A stretch of DNA of 38,554 nt from JBDRCU01 sp043821485 (GTDB lineage Bacteria > Patescibacteriota > Minisyncoccia > 2-02-FULL-40-12 > IGHO2-01-FULL-4-A): positions 1 through 38,554 of the forward strand of contig JBDRCU010000030.1 of assembly GCA_043821485.1 (NCBI GenBank), read 5' to 3'. The translations under genes and the position numbers were made by a program. Under the pieces are notes generated by a model. It was not told the DNA's origin, did not search any database, and saw only the letters and a list, made by a program, of their open reading frames with translations. Below, in pieces: positions 20,070-28,306 of the stretch; within the stretch, counting starts at the first letter, position 1, and the number at the start of each line of letters is the position of its first letter.

Positions 20070-20465
20070 ATGAAAAGAGAGGTTGCAAAGAGAGAAGAAG
20101 AATCACTTGAAAATTTTTCTGTAAGAGCGGAACAAGACTGGAAGAATATTGAAGGACTTATAGATAGGCTAGATAAGGAATTTGATGCATGGCAGATAGG
20201 AAAAGATATAGAAAAGACTAGAATCAGAGAAGTTGAAGCAGAAGTAAGGATATTATTGGGGAATATTGAGTACCTAGAATATGAAATAAAAAAGAATTTG
20301 CCAAAAATGGCAGAGAATGGATGGATTCCTGATACTGAAGTGGAGCGGGATATAGCTAGTATTTTTTCTGATATACAAGTTTTAAAAAGTAGTAAACTCC
20401 CCTTATTAAAGCAGAAATACGAGGAGCTTAAGAAAAAGATACAAGTTAATGATTTCAGAAACTAA
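20070..20465 (+). CDS. Coiled-coil protein linked to paralog D
   Basis: 131 aa from the ATG at 20070; an in-frame start at 20025 would fall inside the terminator dyad. It is almost wholly helical and charged, with heptad-like stretches (EEESLENFSVRAEQDWKN, EVEAEVRILLGNIEYLEYEI, LPLLKQKYEELKKKIQ). No signal peptide or membrane segment. Its last 17 nt overlap the start of paralog D, so the two are translationally coupled. The protein at 25100 has a similar place after paralog E and similar character. A scaffold or partner of the zinc-ribbon protein is a reasonable but untested guess. Confidence 0.65.
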   Translation: MKREVAKREEESLENFSVRAEQDWKNIEGLIDRLDKEFDAWQIGKDIEKTRIREVEAEVRILLGNIEYLEYEIKKNLPKMAENGWIPDTEVERDIASIFSDIQVLKSSKLPLLKQKYEELKKKIQVNDFRN

Positions 20466-22242
20466 ACAATGCCAGAATTGTAAGCAAGATTTCATTATCG
20501 AACCTGATGATTTTGCTTTTTATGAAAAAATGGGCGTACCAGTCCCTGTTTGGTGTATAGATTGCAGATTACAAAGAAGGTTTTCGTTTAGAAATGAAAG
20601 AATTTTATACAAAAGAAAATGTAATGCACCTGGGCATGATGAGGATATAATCAGCATTTATTCTCCAGATAAGAAGATCAAAGTATATGATCATAATTTT
20701 TGGTGGGGGGATGACTGGGATCCGATGGAATATGGTATGGATCTTGATTTTTCAATCTCTTTTATGAAGCAATTTGGAGAACTTATGCATAATGTTCCAG
20801 CTCAGGCATTGCTTAATTTTAATGCTGTAAATAGTGAATATTGTAACTATACGACGGATAATAAAAATTGTTATTTAGTTTTTGGAGGCGATTTCAATGA
20901 AAACTGTTCTTATTCAACATTTAATATGCGTTCTAAGGATAGTATGGATATGTATTGGACTGATCATTGTGAATTGTCTTATGAAGTTGTTGACTGCGGG
21001 AGTTGTTACAAAGTTACACATAGTAGATACGTTGGGGTTTGCAATGATTGTATGTTTATGTATCAGTGCGAAGGATGTTCAAATTGTTTTGGATGTGTAA
21101 ATTTGAAGAAAAAATCATATTGTATTTTTAATGAGCAATACACGAAAGAGGAATATGAAAAGAAAATGAAAGAAATAGCTCCTCATCGTTATTCAAATTT
21201 AGAAAAAATTAAAAAGCAATTTAATGAACTCAAATTATCTCAGCCACATAGATATGCGCAGATTCTTAAAGCTGTGAATAGCAGTGGGGAGAACCTTATA
21301 GAAGTAAAAGACTGTAAAAAATGTTTTGACGTGGTTGGTCCTGCAGAAAATATGAAAGATGTTTTTCTTGCTGGCTGGGGGGCCAAGGATGCGCGTGGAT
21401 GTGATCATTTCGGTCATGGTTCAGAACTTGCCCACGACTCATTTACAGTGTTTTCTGGAGATAGTAATGTAATTTGCTCCTATCTAATTTCATCTTCCCA
21501 AAATGTTCAATATTCATACAATTGCAGAGGGTGTAATAATATTTTTGGATGCGTAGGTTTGAAAAGTAAATCTTATTGTATTTTTAATAAACAATATTCT
21601 AAGGAAGAATACGAAAAACTTGTACCAGAGATTAAACAGCATATGAATGATGTGCCATATATAGATAGCAAAGGAAAAGAGTATAAATATGGAGAGTTCT
21701 TTTCTCCTGAAATCAGTTTGTTTGGATACAATGAAACGACGGCACAGGAATATTTTAGGCTTGAAAAAGACGTAGCACTTGAAGCTGGATATATATGGCA
21801 CGAAGAAGAAGAAAAGAAATATGAATCTACTGTGAGTTATAATGATTTACCTGATACCATTGAAGAGGTAAGGGACGATATAGTTAAAGAAATAATATTG
21901 TGTAAGCATGAGGGGAAATGTGATGAAGGTTGTACAAAGGCTTTTAGGATTACTTCGCAGGAATTACAATTCTACAGGCGACTGAATTTACCTTTGCCGA
22001 GATTTTGTTCAAGTTGCAGATATACCCAGAGATTACGATCACGTCCTCCGCTTAAATTGTGGAAGCGTGTATGTCAGTGCGCGGGAATAGAATCAGATAA
22101 CGGGGTGTATCCAAATAATGCGTCATCGCATCAGTCACATAGCAAGGAGCAACATTGTACAAATGAGTTTGAAACTACATATTCCCCAGACAGAAAAGAG
22201 ATAGTATACTGTGAACAATGTTTTCAGGCTGAAGTAGCGTAA
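20449..22242 (+). CDS. Cysteine-rich zinc-ribbon/solenoid protein, paralog D
   Basis: 597 aa, the longest member. The N-terminal ribbon is C8, C11, C36, C39 (KQCQNCKQDF, VPVWCIDCRLQRR), with a single C of knuckle pair 2 left (KRKCNAPGHDED). GDDWDPMEYG and FMKQFGEL follow. The first central half ends in GCSNCFGCVNLKKKSYCIFN and the second in NNIFGCVGLKSKSYCIFNKQY. The C-terminal module resembles that of paralog B: C-x3-GKC-x3-C, FCSSCR, CQC and an insertion rich in His/Ser before QHCTNEFE, ending YCEQCFQAEVA. Thus B and D form one subgroup, and A and E another. The start overlaps the coiled-coil gene by 17 nt. Function unknown. Confidence 0.75.
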   Translation: MISETKQCQNCKQDFIIEPDDFAFYEKMGVPVPVWCIDCRLQRRFSFRNERILYKRKCNAPGHDEDIISIYSPDKKIKVYDHNFWWGDDWDPMEYGMDLDFSISFMKQFGELMHNVPAQALLNFNAVNSEYCNYTTDNKNCYLVFGGDFNENCSYSTFNMRSKDSMDMYWTDHCELSYEVVDCGSCYKVTHSRYVGVCNDCMFMYQCEGCSNCFGCVNLKKKSYCIFNEQYTKEEYEKKMKEIAPHRYSNLEKIKKQFNELKLSQPHRYAQILKAVNSSGENLIEVKDCKKCFDVVGPAENMKDVFLAGWGAKDARGCDHFGHGSELAHDSFTVFSGDSNVICSYLISSSQNVQYSYNCRGCNNIFGCVGLKSKSYCIFNKQYSKEEYEKLVPEIKQHMNDVPYIDSKGKEYKYGEFFSPEISLFGYNETTAQEYFRLEKDVALEAGYIWHEEEEKKYESTVSYNDLPDTIEEVRDDIVKEIILCKHEGKCDEGCTKAFRITSQELQFYRRLNLPLPRFCSSCRYTQRLRSRPPLKLWKRVCQCAGIESDNGVYPNNASSHQSHSKEQHCTNEFETTYSPDRKEIVYCEQCFQAEVA

Positions 22243-22268
22243 CAAGAAGAGAGGTTAATCGTAACAAA

Positions 22269-22303
22269 ATGTTGCAATTAGGGGATTCTGATGTTACAAT
22301 TAG
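22269..22303 (+). promoter_or_regulatory. Promoter of the Fic-fold operon with direct-repeat operator
   Basis: TTGCAA (22272-22277), 17 nt spacer, TACAAT (22295-22300), ATG 6 nt later. ATGTTGCAATTAG (22269-22281) and ATGTTACAATTAG (22291-22303) are 13-bp direct repeats with one mismatch, 22 bp apart, that overlap the -35 and -10 boxes. Two copies on the same DNA face suggest a dimeric regulator, plausibly the winged-helix protein encoded downstream. Confidence 0.6.
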
Positions 22304-22306
22304 CAT

Positions 22307-23383
22307 ATGAAGAAAAAAGTCCAAAATATGCCTGATTTGACTAAACGCCAAACGGCGATTCTTGATTTTGTTCGTGAAAAAGGGCCTGTAAGCAATAGAG
22401 AAATCAAAGACTATATAGGCGAATCTCTTGAGCGCGTAACGCGAATGACAATAGTTCGCGATCTTGATGCGCTTGAAGAAGCAGGTCTTGCATTTGCATC
22501 GGGCAAAGGCAGAAGTCTTGTATATAATGCTGAATCTATCAATCCTCTGCTTAAATTCATAGATCCTGATCAATATTTTTCAAAAGAAGCTGATAAAAGA
22601 ATTTTGTCTTATTCCTCGTTCAATTTTGATATTTTTGATAAAATTACAGACATTTTCAATGAAGACGAGATTCAGGAACTTAAAGGGCTGAATAAAGGAT
22701 ATCTGCTTCGTTCGAAAAAATTAAGCAAAGGCGTTCTGGAAAAAGAATTCGAACGGTTGACAATTGAGCTGGCCTGGAAATCCTCGCATATTGAAGGCAA
22801 TACCTATACCCTCCTTGATACAGAGCGTTTGATTAAGCAGAAGCAGGAAGCAAAAGGACATGATCATTCAGAAGCTGTGATGATTCTTAATCACAAAAAA
22901 GCCCTGGAATATATACACAAGAACTCAAACTTGTTCAAAAATTTGAATTTAACAGATATTCAGAAGGTTCACAAAGTATTGATTGATGGGCTTGGCGTGC
23001 CTTATGGATTTCGTGATCAGGCAGTAGGTATCTTAGGTACCAGATACAAGCCAATTAATAATAAATACAAAATACAATCAGCCTTGGATGAAACATTTCA
23101 GAGAATAAACAAGATAAGGAATCCATGGTCCAAAGCGCTCCTTGCCGTACTTATGACTTCATACATTCAGCCGTTTGAAGATGGTAATAAGAGGACGGGA
23201 CGTCTTATGGGATACGCAGTCTTGCTTGCGCATAACATATGTCCGCCATCTTACAGAAGCATTGATGAAGTTGAATACAAGAAGGCAGTCATTCTATTCT
23301 ATGAACAAAATGACGCAAGCTATTTCAAGGAACTCTTTATTCAGCAGTTTAGATTTGCCATAGAAAACTATTTTCAAGAATAA
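22307..23383 (+). CDS. Winged-helix/Fic-domain regulator lacking the catalytic histidine
   Basis: 358 aa. Residues about 12-75 are an N-terminal winged helix (LTKRQTAILDFVREKGPVSN, RVTRMTIVRDLDALEEAGL). The Fic fold follows. An inhibitory helix motif SSHIEGN (159-165; S-x3-E-G/N) marks a class II-like layout. The Fic motif, usually HPFx(D/E)GNxRxxR, reads QPFEDGNKRTGR; Gln288 replaces the histidine that is essential for AMP transfer in studied enzymes. The remaining loop (DGN-R-x-x-R) is intact, so nucleotide binding may persist without AMPylation. It begins an operon with paralog E (2 nt gap), a coiled-coil gene and a cytidylyltransferase-like gene, and may repress its own promoter. Confidence 0.85.
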   Translation: MKKKVQNMPDLTKRQTAILDFVREKGPVSNREIKDYIGESLERVTRMTIVRDLDALEEAGLAFASGKGRSLVYNAESINPLLKFIDPDQYFSKEADKRILSYSSFNFDIFDKITDIFNEDEIQELKGLNKGYLLRSKKLSKGVLEKEFERLTIELAWKSSHIEGNTYTLLDTERLIKQKQEAKGHDHSEAVMILNHKKALEYIHKNSNLFKNLNLTDIQKVHKVLIDGLGVPYGFRDQAVGILGTRYKPINNKYKIQSALDETFQRINKIRNPWSKALLAVLMTSYIQPFEDGNKRTGRLMGYAVLLAHNICPPSYRSIDEVEYKKAVILFYEQNDASYFKELFIQQFRFAIENYFQE

Positions 23384-23385
23384 TT

Positions 23386-25095
23386 ATGACAAACGAAACA
23401 AAAAATTGTCAAAATTGTAAAAAAGACTTCGCGATAGAATCTGATGATTTTGCTTTTTATGAAAAAATGAAAGTACCTGCGCCTACGTTTTGTCCTCAAT
23501 GTAGATTTCAAAGGAGGCTGATGTTTAGAAATGAACAGGTTTTGTATAAGAGAAAATGTGACTTATGCGGAAAAGATATGGTTAGTCTGTTTCATCCAGA
23601 GAAGAAAGATACAATAGTATATTGTCAGCCATGTTGGTGGTCCGATAAATGGGATCCTTTTGAATATGGAAGAGATTACGATCCATCAAGAAGTATCTTT
23701 GATCAGATGAAGGACATTCAAAAAGAGATACCACATATGACTCTTTTTACAGAATATCTAACACTTGTTAATTCAGACTATGTTAATCACGCAGGTTCAT
23801 GCAAAAATTCCTATTTAATATTCAATGCTGAAGATAATGAGAATCTTTACTATGCAGCTATTGCAGTTAATGTAAAAGATTCAGCAGATTGCTATATGAT
23901 AGGTGAATCAGAATTGTGCTATGAGGCTATAAATTGTGGGAGATCTTACAATATATTTTTTTCTGAAGGTATAGGTGATTGCACTGATATATATTTTTCA
24001 AAAGCACTCGATGGTTGTACCCATTGTTTTGGTTGTATAAATTTAAGAAAAAAATCATACCATATTTTTAACGAACCTTATTCAAAAGAAGAATATTTTA
24101 AAAAACTCGAAGAATACAAGTTTGATTCATATCAATCGATAATGAAAATGCAAAAAGAAGCACGGAAATTTTGGATTAAATTTTCTCATCGTTTTGTTAA
24201 TGCTTCACCACAGAACATTAATTCAACGGGGGATTATGTATACAATGCAAAAAATGCAAAAGATTGTTATCAGGCTAGATTTATAGAAGACAGCAGGTAT
24301 TGTCAGTTCATAACAACTAAACCAGAAAAAGACTGCTACGATCATACAGAGTGGGGAAAAGGAGCTCAAAGAGTCATAGATAGCATAACGGTTGGCGATG
24401 GAGCGGATAGCGTTAAATATTGTTTTGGATCATGGGATCAAAATACTATGAATACCGAATATTGTATGTATGTGAATTCATGTAATAATATGTTTGCTAG
24501 TATGAATATGAGGAAACAGAGCTATTGTATTTTAAATAAGAAATACTCAAAAGAAGAGTACAAAAAGTTGAGAGATCAAATTGTTAAAGACATGAATGAA
24601 AAGCCATATATAGATAGCAAGGGTCGTGTTTGGAAGTATGGAGATTTCTTCCCTTATGATTTGAGTTTGTTCGGCTATAATGAAACCCTTGCAATATATT
24701 ATTGGCCATTGACTGAAGAATGTGCGTTAGAAAAGGGTTGGAGTTGGAGAGAAAAGGAAATAAGCAAACATAAAGTTACATTGCCTCCTGATCAAGTGCC
24801 AGACAGTATTAAAGATGTTCAAGATAGTATATTGAATGAAATTATGGAATGCGGAGCCTGCAATAACCCATATAGATTGGTGAATGGAGAATTGAAATTG
24901 TTAAGAAGATTTAATTTGCCTATACCCAGAAATTGTTATGACTGTCGATATGCGACCCGAATGGCTCGAGTTAATCCTCCTAGACTATGGGGACGTAAGT
25001 GTGATAAGTGTAGAGTAGAGGTTCAAACAAGCTATGCGCCAGAGAGACCAGAAATGATATATTGCAAAGACTGTTATCAAGCTGAAATAGTTTAA
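23386..25095 (+). CDS. Cysteine-rich zinc-ribbon/solenoid protein, paralog E
   Basis: 569 aa. This member has the most complete modules: N-terminal C8, C11, C36, C39, then CDLC and YCQPC before WWSDKWDPFEYG; C-terminal CGACNNPY, NCYDCR, KCDKC and YCKDCYQAEIV. Central halves end in GCTHCFGCINLRKKSYHIFN and NNMFASMNMRKQSYCILNKKY; in the second the FGCxG motif is FASMN, so its cysteine is lost. NCYQ/YCQF/DCYD units recur at about 20-25 residues. The gene is in the Fic operon, 2 nt after it, and a coiled-coil gene follows after 4 nt. Closest in layout to paralog A. Function unknown. Confidence 0.77.
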   Translation: MTNETKNCQNCKKDFAIESDDFAFYEKMKVPAPTFCPQCRFQRRLMFRNEQVLYKRKCDLCGKDMVSLFHPEKKDTIVYCQPCWWSDKWDPFEYGRDYDPSRSIFDQMKDIQKEIPHMTLFTEYLTLVNSDYVNHAGSCKNSYLIFNAEDNENLYYAAIAVNVKDSADCYMIGESELCYEAINCGRSYNIFFSEGIGDCTDIYFSKALDGCTHCFGCINLRKKSYHIFNEPYSKEEYFKKLEEYKFDSYQSIMKMQKEARKFWIKFSHRFVNASPQNINSTGDYVYNAKNAKDCYQARFIEDSRYCQFITTKPEKDCYDHTEWGKGAQRVIDSITVGDGADSVKYCFGSWDQNTMNTEYCMYVNSCNNMFASMNMRKQSYCILNKKYSKEEYKKLRDQIVKDMNEKPYIDSKGRVWKYGDFFPYDLSLFGYNETLAIYYWPLTEECALEKGWSWREKEISKHKVTLPPDQVPDSIKDVQDSILNEIMECGACNNPYRLVNGELKLLRRFNLPIPRNCYDCRYATRMARVNPPRLWGRKCDKCRVEVQTSYAPERPEMIYCKDCYQAEIV

Positions 25096-25099
25096 TATT

Positions 25100-25708
25100 A
25101 TGAGGAAAGATAACGTATTAAAATTTAAGACTGCAGAACAAATCAAGCAGGAGAAAATAAAAAAAGAAGCTATTCTTGAGATGGAGAGAATTTTAGACAA
25201 AACAAGGAGTTTTGTGGATGATATACCCTCACAGATAGAGAGATTAAGAAGTTTTGAAGCAGGGATGGAAGAAATTAAAGGGAATAAACTTTTTAATGAA
25301 AAAAGATATCGTAAATTTAGGGATCAAGTATTGTATAGAATTGGAAATCTAGATAAACGTTTTAGTGAAAGCGTCAATCAAGAGGAGTCAGCCTTGTTCT
25401 TCAAATATAATCAGTTTGAGATCCAATGGGACAGGACTTTAGGAGAAGTGGTGAATCCAGTATACTTGCTTCACAGTGCCATAAAAAAGCTGCCCAAAGA
25501 ATTAAGTCATGTGCCTGACTCGAATATGGCCGATAGGATAAGAAATCTCGAAACTGCAATCGTATCATTTCGGGAGAAGTATCTTTTTGAATTAGGAAGC
25601 GTTAGAAAGCGTAGCTCTGTAGAGGCAATAAAAGCTGAGTTCGTAAGCGACCTTGAATATTTACGCAGTGAACTCTCTGAATTATTAGGAAATGACGAGA
25701 AAGACTAA
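25100..25708 (+). CDS. Coiled-coil protein linked to paralog E
   Basis: 202 aa, hydrophilic and helical throughout. An N-terminal lysine/glutamate segment (KFKTAEQIKQEKIKKEAI) precedes heptad-rich regions (VDDIPSQIERLRSFEAGMEEI, in blocks; NLETAIVSFREKYLFELG; FVSDLEYLRSELSELL). No signal peptide or membrane segment; no family recognised. It starts 4 nt after paralog E and stops 2 nt before the cytidylyltransferase-like gene. Its place beside a cysteine-rich paralog parallels the smaller coiled-coil gene before paralog D, so both may be partners of the zinc-ribbon proteins (inference). Confidence 0.7.
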   Translation: MRKDNVLKFKTAEQIKQEKIKKEAILEMERILDKTRSFVDDIPSQIERLRSFEAGMEEIKGNKLFNEKRYRKFRDQVLYRIGNLDKRFSESVNQEESALFFKYNQFEIQWDRTLGEVVNPVYLLHSAIKKLPKELSHVPDSNMADRIRNLETAIVSFREKYLFELGSVRKRSSVEAIKAEFVSDLEYLRSELSELLGNDEKD

Positions 25709-25710
25709 AG

Positions 25711-26106
25711 ATGGATGACTTAAACTCTAAAAAAACTGTCCTTGTTTTTGGGGTATTTGATGGGTTGCATGAAGGACACAGGGATCTATTTAGGCAGGCC
25801 GTGGAGTACGGTTCTGTTGTGGTTGTTGTGGCTCCAGATAAGGCTGTATTAGAGCTAAAAGGGCGTAAACCAGTACTTGGACAAGAAGAGCGTATCAAAG
25901 CTATTGAGGGCTCAAAATACGCGTCTAGAGCGGTTCTGGGGGATGAAATAAGGGGTACTTATTCTGCAATTGGGCAATATAATCCAGATATTATTTGTGT
26001 GGGCTATGATCAGGAAGCGCTTGGGATTCATCTCAAGAAATGGATGCAGAAAAATGATAAGATGAGCATAGAGATTATACGTTTAAATAGATATGAGCGG
26101 GGATAA
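25711..26106 (+). CDS. Cytidylyltransferase-like nucleotidyltransferase
   Basis: 131 aa, the minimal length for the family. VLVFGVFDGLHEGHRDLF holds the HxGH motif (His20, His23), and VCVGYDQ with later K-x-x-x-x-R features fits the glycerol-3-phosphate cytidylyltransferase/FAD-synthetase-like group. GRKPVLGQEERIKAI is a typical mobile loop. It transfers CMP or AMP to a small phosphorylated or hydroxylated substrate; identity is open. It ends the Fic-paralog E-coiled-coil operon, 6 nt from the 3' end of the convergent ATPase. It is related to the 897-1370 protein only at superfamily level. Confidence 0.82.
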   Translation: MDDLNSKKTVLVFGVFDGLHEGHRDLFRQAVEYGSVVVVVAPDKAVLELKGRKPVLGQEERIKAIEGSKYASRAVLGDEIRGTYSAIGQYNPDIICVGYDQEALGIHLKKWMQKNDKMSIEIIRLNRYERG

Positions 26107-26112
26107 AATCTG

Positions 26113-27891
26113 TTAATATTCAGTTGAGGTGCCTTCTGCGGAGGGTTCTTTATTTTCTGGTTGCTGATTTTGCTCCTGATTTTGATTCTGTCCTACAGTC
26201 GGATACATATTACTGCCCATGCCGAGCGCACTATTGAGAACATCGCGTAGATCCGCGCCTCCAGGTCCTCCAGGTCTTCTTTTCTTCTTGCGTTTGCGTC
26301 GTTTTCCCCTTGTTGGATCTCCTGCTGATGACTGAAGCTCGCTTAAGGATACTGGTTCTGGCACTTCTGGCCGGATCTCTTGATATTTGATTTGTTCTTC
26401 TCCGGGATCTATGCCAAGTTCTCCTAGATCAGTTTCGTATTTAGGCTTTATTATCATATTCGGAACTGGTCTGACTGTTTGGGGGGCCTTTTCTTCTTTC
26501 GATTCATCTGTCTCTTTGATTATTTCCTCTGCTACCCTACGCGATTCTCTAAGGGGATCAGGGGGAGTCGGAGCTCCTGCGGTTCGCATTCCTGCCCATT
26601 CAGCAATTTCGTTTTCTACATCGATTCTTGGGCGCGCATAATTTTTGCGGGAATTATCTATTATGAACTTCTTATGTTCAGGCGATACTTCTACTTTGAT
26701 TGGTGGAAGAATTGTTGCGGAAAATGGCCTTGAAGACATTCCATTGATTAAAAGTTTCATGTATACATTGAAGTTGGGGAGGTTGATCAGGTCTTGCGCC
26801 AGGATTTCAGGTGCATAGTGTGTTTCTAAAAATTCTGCATCTTGGGCGCCTACTCGAAAAGTTACGGTTGTACCGACATTTCCGAAAATTGCATCGCGAA
26901 GCTTATCATTACCTGATTCTGTAATAAGCTGTCCTATGTATTGATGAGAGATGACAAGTCCGAGTTTATATTTGCGTGCCTCTGATAATATGCCCGCAAA
27001 TGAGTCAGTTGCAAAGTTTTGGAATTCATCTACGTATAATATGAAATCCCTGCGCTGTTCTATCGGTACGCGTACGCGTTCCATGGCCGCAAGCTGTATC
27101 TTGGTAATAATCATTGCGCCAAGCAAAGCAGAATTGTCCTCGCCCGTTTTACCCTTGGATACATTGATGAGCACTATATTGCCATTATCCATGGCCTTCT
27201 CTACATCCAGACTGCTCCTTTTCTGGCCTACAACGTTTCTAATTATTGAGGTTCCAAGGAACTGGCCTACTTTATTCTGAATAGGAGAAATGGCTTCAGA
27301 GCGGAACCTAGGCTCGTATTGCTCGTATTCATTGATCCAGTACGAGCGTACAACAGGATCTTTGCAATTATTAACTATTGTTTGTCTGTAAATTTTGTCA
27401 ACGAGCATTCTTGGAATGCCAAGCAAAGTTGAGTTCGGGGTATCCACAAGAGCGAGGATTGTATTATTCAAAATATATTCCATTCTTGCAGACCAGACAT
27501 TTGCCCATATCTTTGTGAATATTGCCATCAAACCAGACGCAACAAGATGTTTGTGTGTAGGGTCTCTTACTTCAAGAGGATTGAACCCCATTGGATATTC
27601 CTGATCTGCAGGATTGAAATAGATCACATCATCCAGTCTATTGTCAGGAACCATTTCAAGAAGTTCTTCGACAAATTCTCCATGAGGATCAACAACTGCA
27701 ATGCCCCTTCCTGCTTCGATATCCTGTATTGCAGTGTTTTTGAGCAGGTTAGTCTTACCTGTTCCTGTTTGACCAATAACATACATATGCTGGAATCGGT
27801 CCGAATGTTTTATACCAAAAATTTTATCCTGTCCTCGGAAATTAGTTTTGCCTATGTATAGTATTTCGTTTGGATTGTTTTCGTCAGTCAT
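26113..27891 (-). CDS. VirD4/TraC-like (HerA-FtsK superfamily) ATPase, copy 2
   Basis: 592 aa. Walker A is GQTGTGKT (40-47), DPHGEF follows, and Walker B is YVDEF (286-290). Blocks such as LSEARKYKLGLVISHQYIGQL align with copy 1 at 12600. No membrane segment. It is followed by a long tail: a proline/acid-rich stretch, a very basic patch (GKRRKRKKKRRPGGPGG) and a Gln/Asn/Glu-rich end. The basic patch could contact DNA. It has a TATAAT 6 nt before its ATG but lies directly behind the pilus genes in the same direction, so a functional link to the pilus, for instance DNA uptake, is possible but only inferred. Confidence 0.85.
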   Translation of the reverse strand: MTDENNPNEILYIGKTNFRGQDKIFGIKHSDRFQHMYVIGQTGTGKTNLLKNTAIQDIEAGRGIAVVDPHGEFVEELLEMVPDNRLDDVIYFNPADQEYPMGFNPLEVRDPTHKHLVASGLMAIFTKIWANVWSARMEYILNNTILALVDTPNSTLLGIPRMLVDKIYRQTIVNNCKDPVVRSYWINEYEQYEPRFRSEAISPIQNKVGQFLGTSIIRNVVGQKRSSLDVEKAMDNGNIVLINVSKGKTGEDNSALLGAMIITKIQLAAMERVRVPIEQRRDFILYVDEFQNFATDSFAGILSEARKYKLGLVISHQYIGQLITESGNDKLRDAIFGNVGTTVTFRVGAQDAEFLETHYAPEILAQDLINLPNFNVYMKLLINGMSSRPFSATILPPIKVEVSPEHKKFIIDNSRKNYARPRIDVENEIAEWAGMRTAGAPTPPDPLRESRRVAEEIIKETDESKEEKAPQTVRPVPNMIIKPKYETDLGELGIDPGEEQIKYQEIRPEVPEPVSLSELQSSAGDPTRGKRRKRKKKRRPGGPGGADLRDVLNSALGMGSNMYPTVGQNQNQEQNQQPENKEPSAEGTSTEY

Positions 27892-27897
27892 ATGTTT

Positions 27898-27903
27898 ATT
27901 ATA
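27898..27903 (-). promoter_or_regulatory. -10 box of the copy-2 ATPase gene
   Basis: TATAAT on the minus strand, 6 nt before the ATG at 27891. A second TATAAT lies 11 nt upstream (27915-27920). No clear -35. Confidence 0.45.
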
Positions 27904-27915
27904 TCAGAATATTTA

Positions 27916-28305
27916 TTATAGTTCTTCAAAAGATATCGTGTCGAGGGTAGAGGCGTCGATAATAACACTCAAAGAAACATGAGACTCGCCAACTACTGCA
28001 GATGAAGAAATTGTTATGTTAGGATTCGGCGTAGAAATATCCTCGAGCGTACAAGTATTATCTCCTACCGGTATTGAAATGGGTTCCGTAAATTCTTGTT
28101 TTTTTGATATCATAAGATATCCATGGTCAATACATGACATAGCAGCAGCATAGGATTCTTCTTTTTGCTCTTCATGAAAAATTCCAATTCTTTCTAAGAA
28201 CATTGTCGTTCCGAGCCCAAGCCCTATTAGTAAAAGCCCTGTACCTACTATTAGTACTAATACAATTGCTGCAAATCCTGAATTTCTATTTTCTTTAGTA
28301 TGCAT
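27916..28305 (-). CDS. PilX-like minor pilin or prepilin-type protein
   Basis: 129 aa from the ATG at 28305; an upstream ATG at 28323 would overlap the preceding gene. The N-terminus NSGFAAIVLVLIVGTGLLLIGLGL has a prepilin-like Gly-Phe junction and a long hydrophobic helix, with no Glu at position 5, as in PilX/GspK-like minor pilins. The rest is a small globular domain with two cysteines (about 63 and 89) that could pair. It is the last pilin gene of the operon, 1 nt after the GspJ/PilW-like gene. Predicted inner-membrane protein inserted in the pilus or assembly tip. Confidence 0.65.
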   Translation of the reverse strand: MHTKENRNSGFAAIVLVLIVGTGLLLIGLGLGTTMFLERIGIFHEEQKEESYAAAMSCIDHGYLMISKKQEFTEPISIPVGDNTCTLEDISTPNPNITISSSAVVGESHVSLSVIIDASTLDTISFEEL

Positions 28306-28306
28306 T

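Noticed and set aside
10072..25095. CRISPR-like or simple DNA repeat array
   Set aside because: The recurring sequences are protein-coding motifs (for example NKQYSKEEY) with diverged DNA, not regularly spaced identical repeats with spacers.
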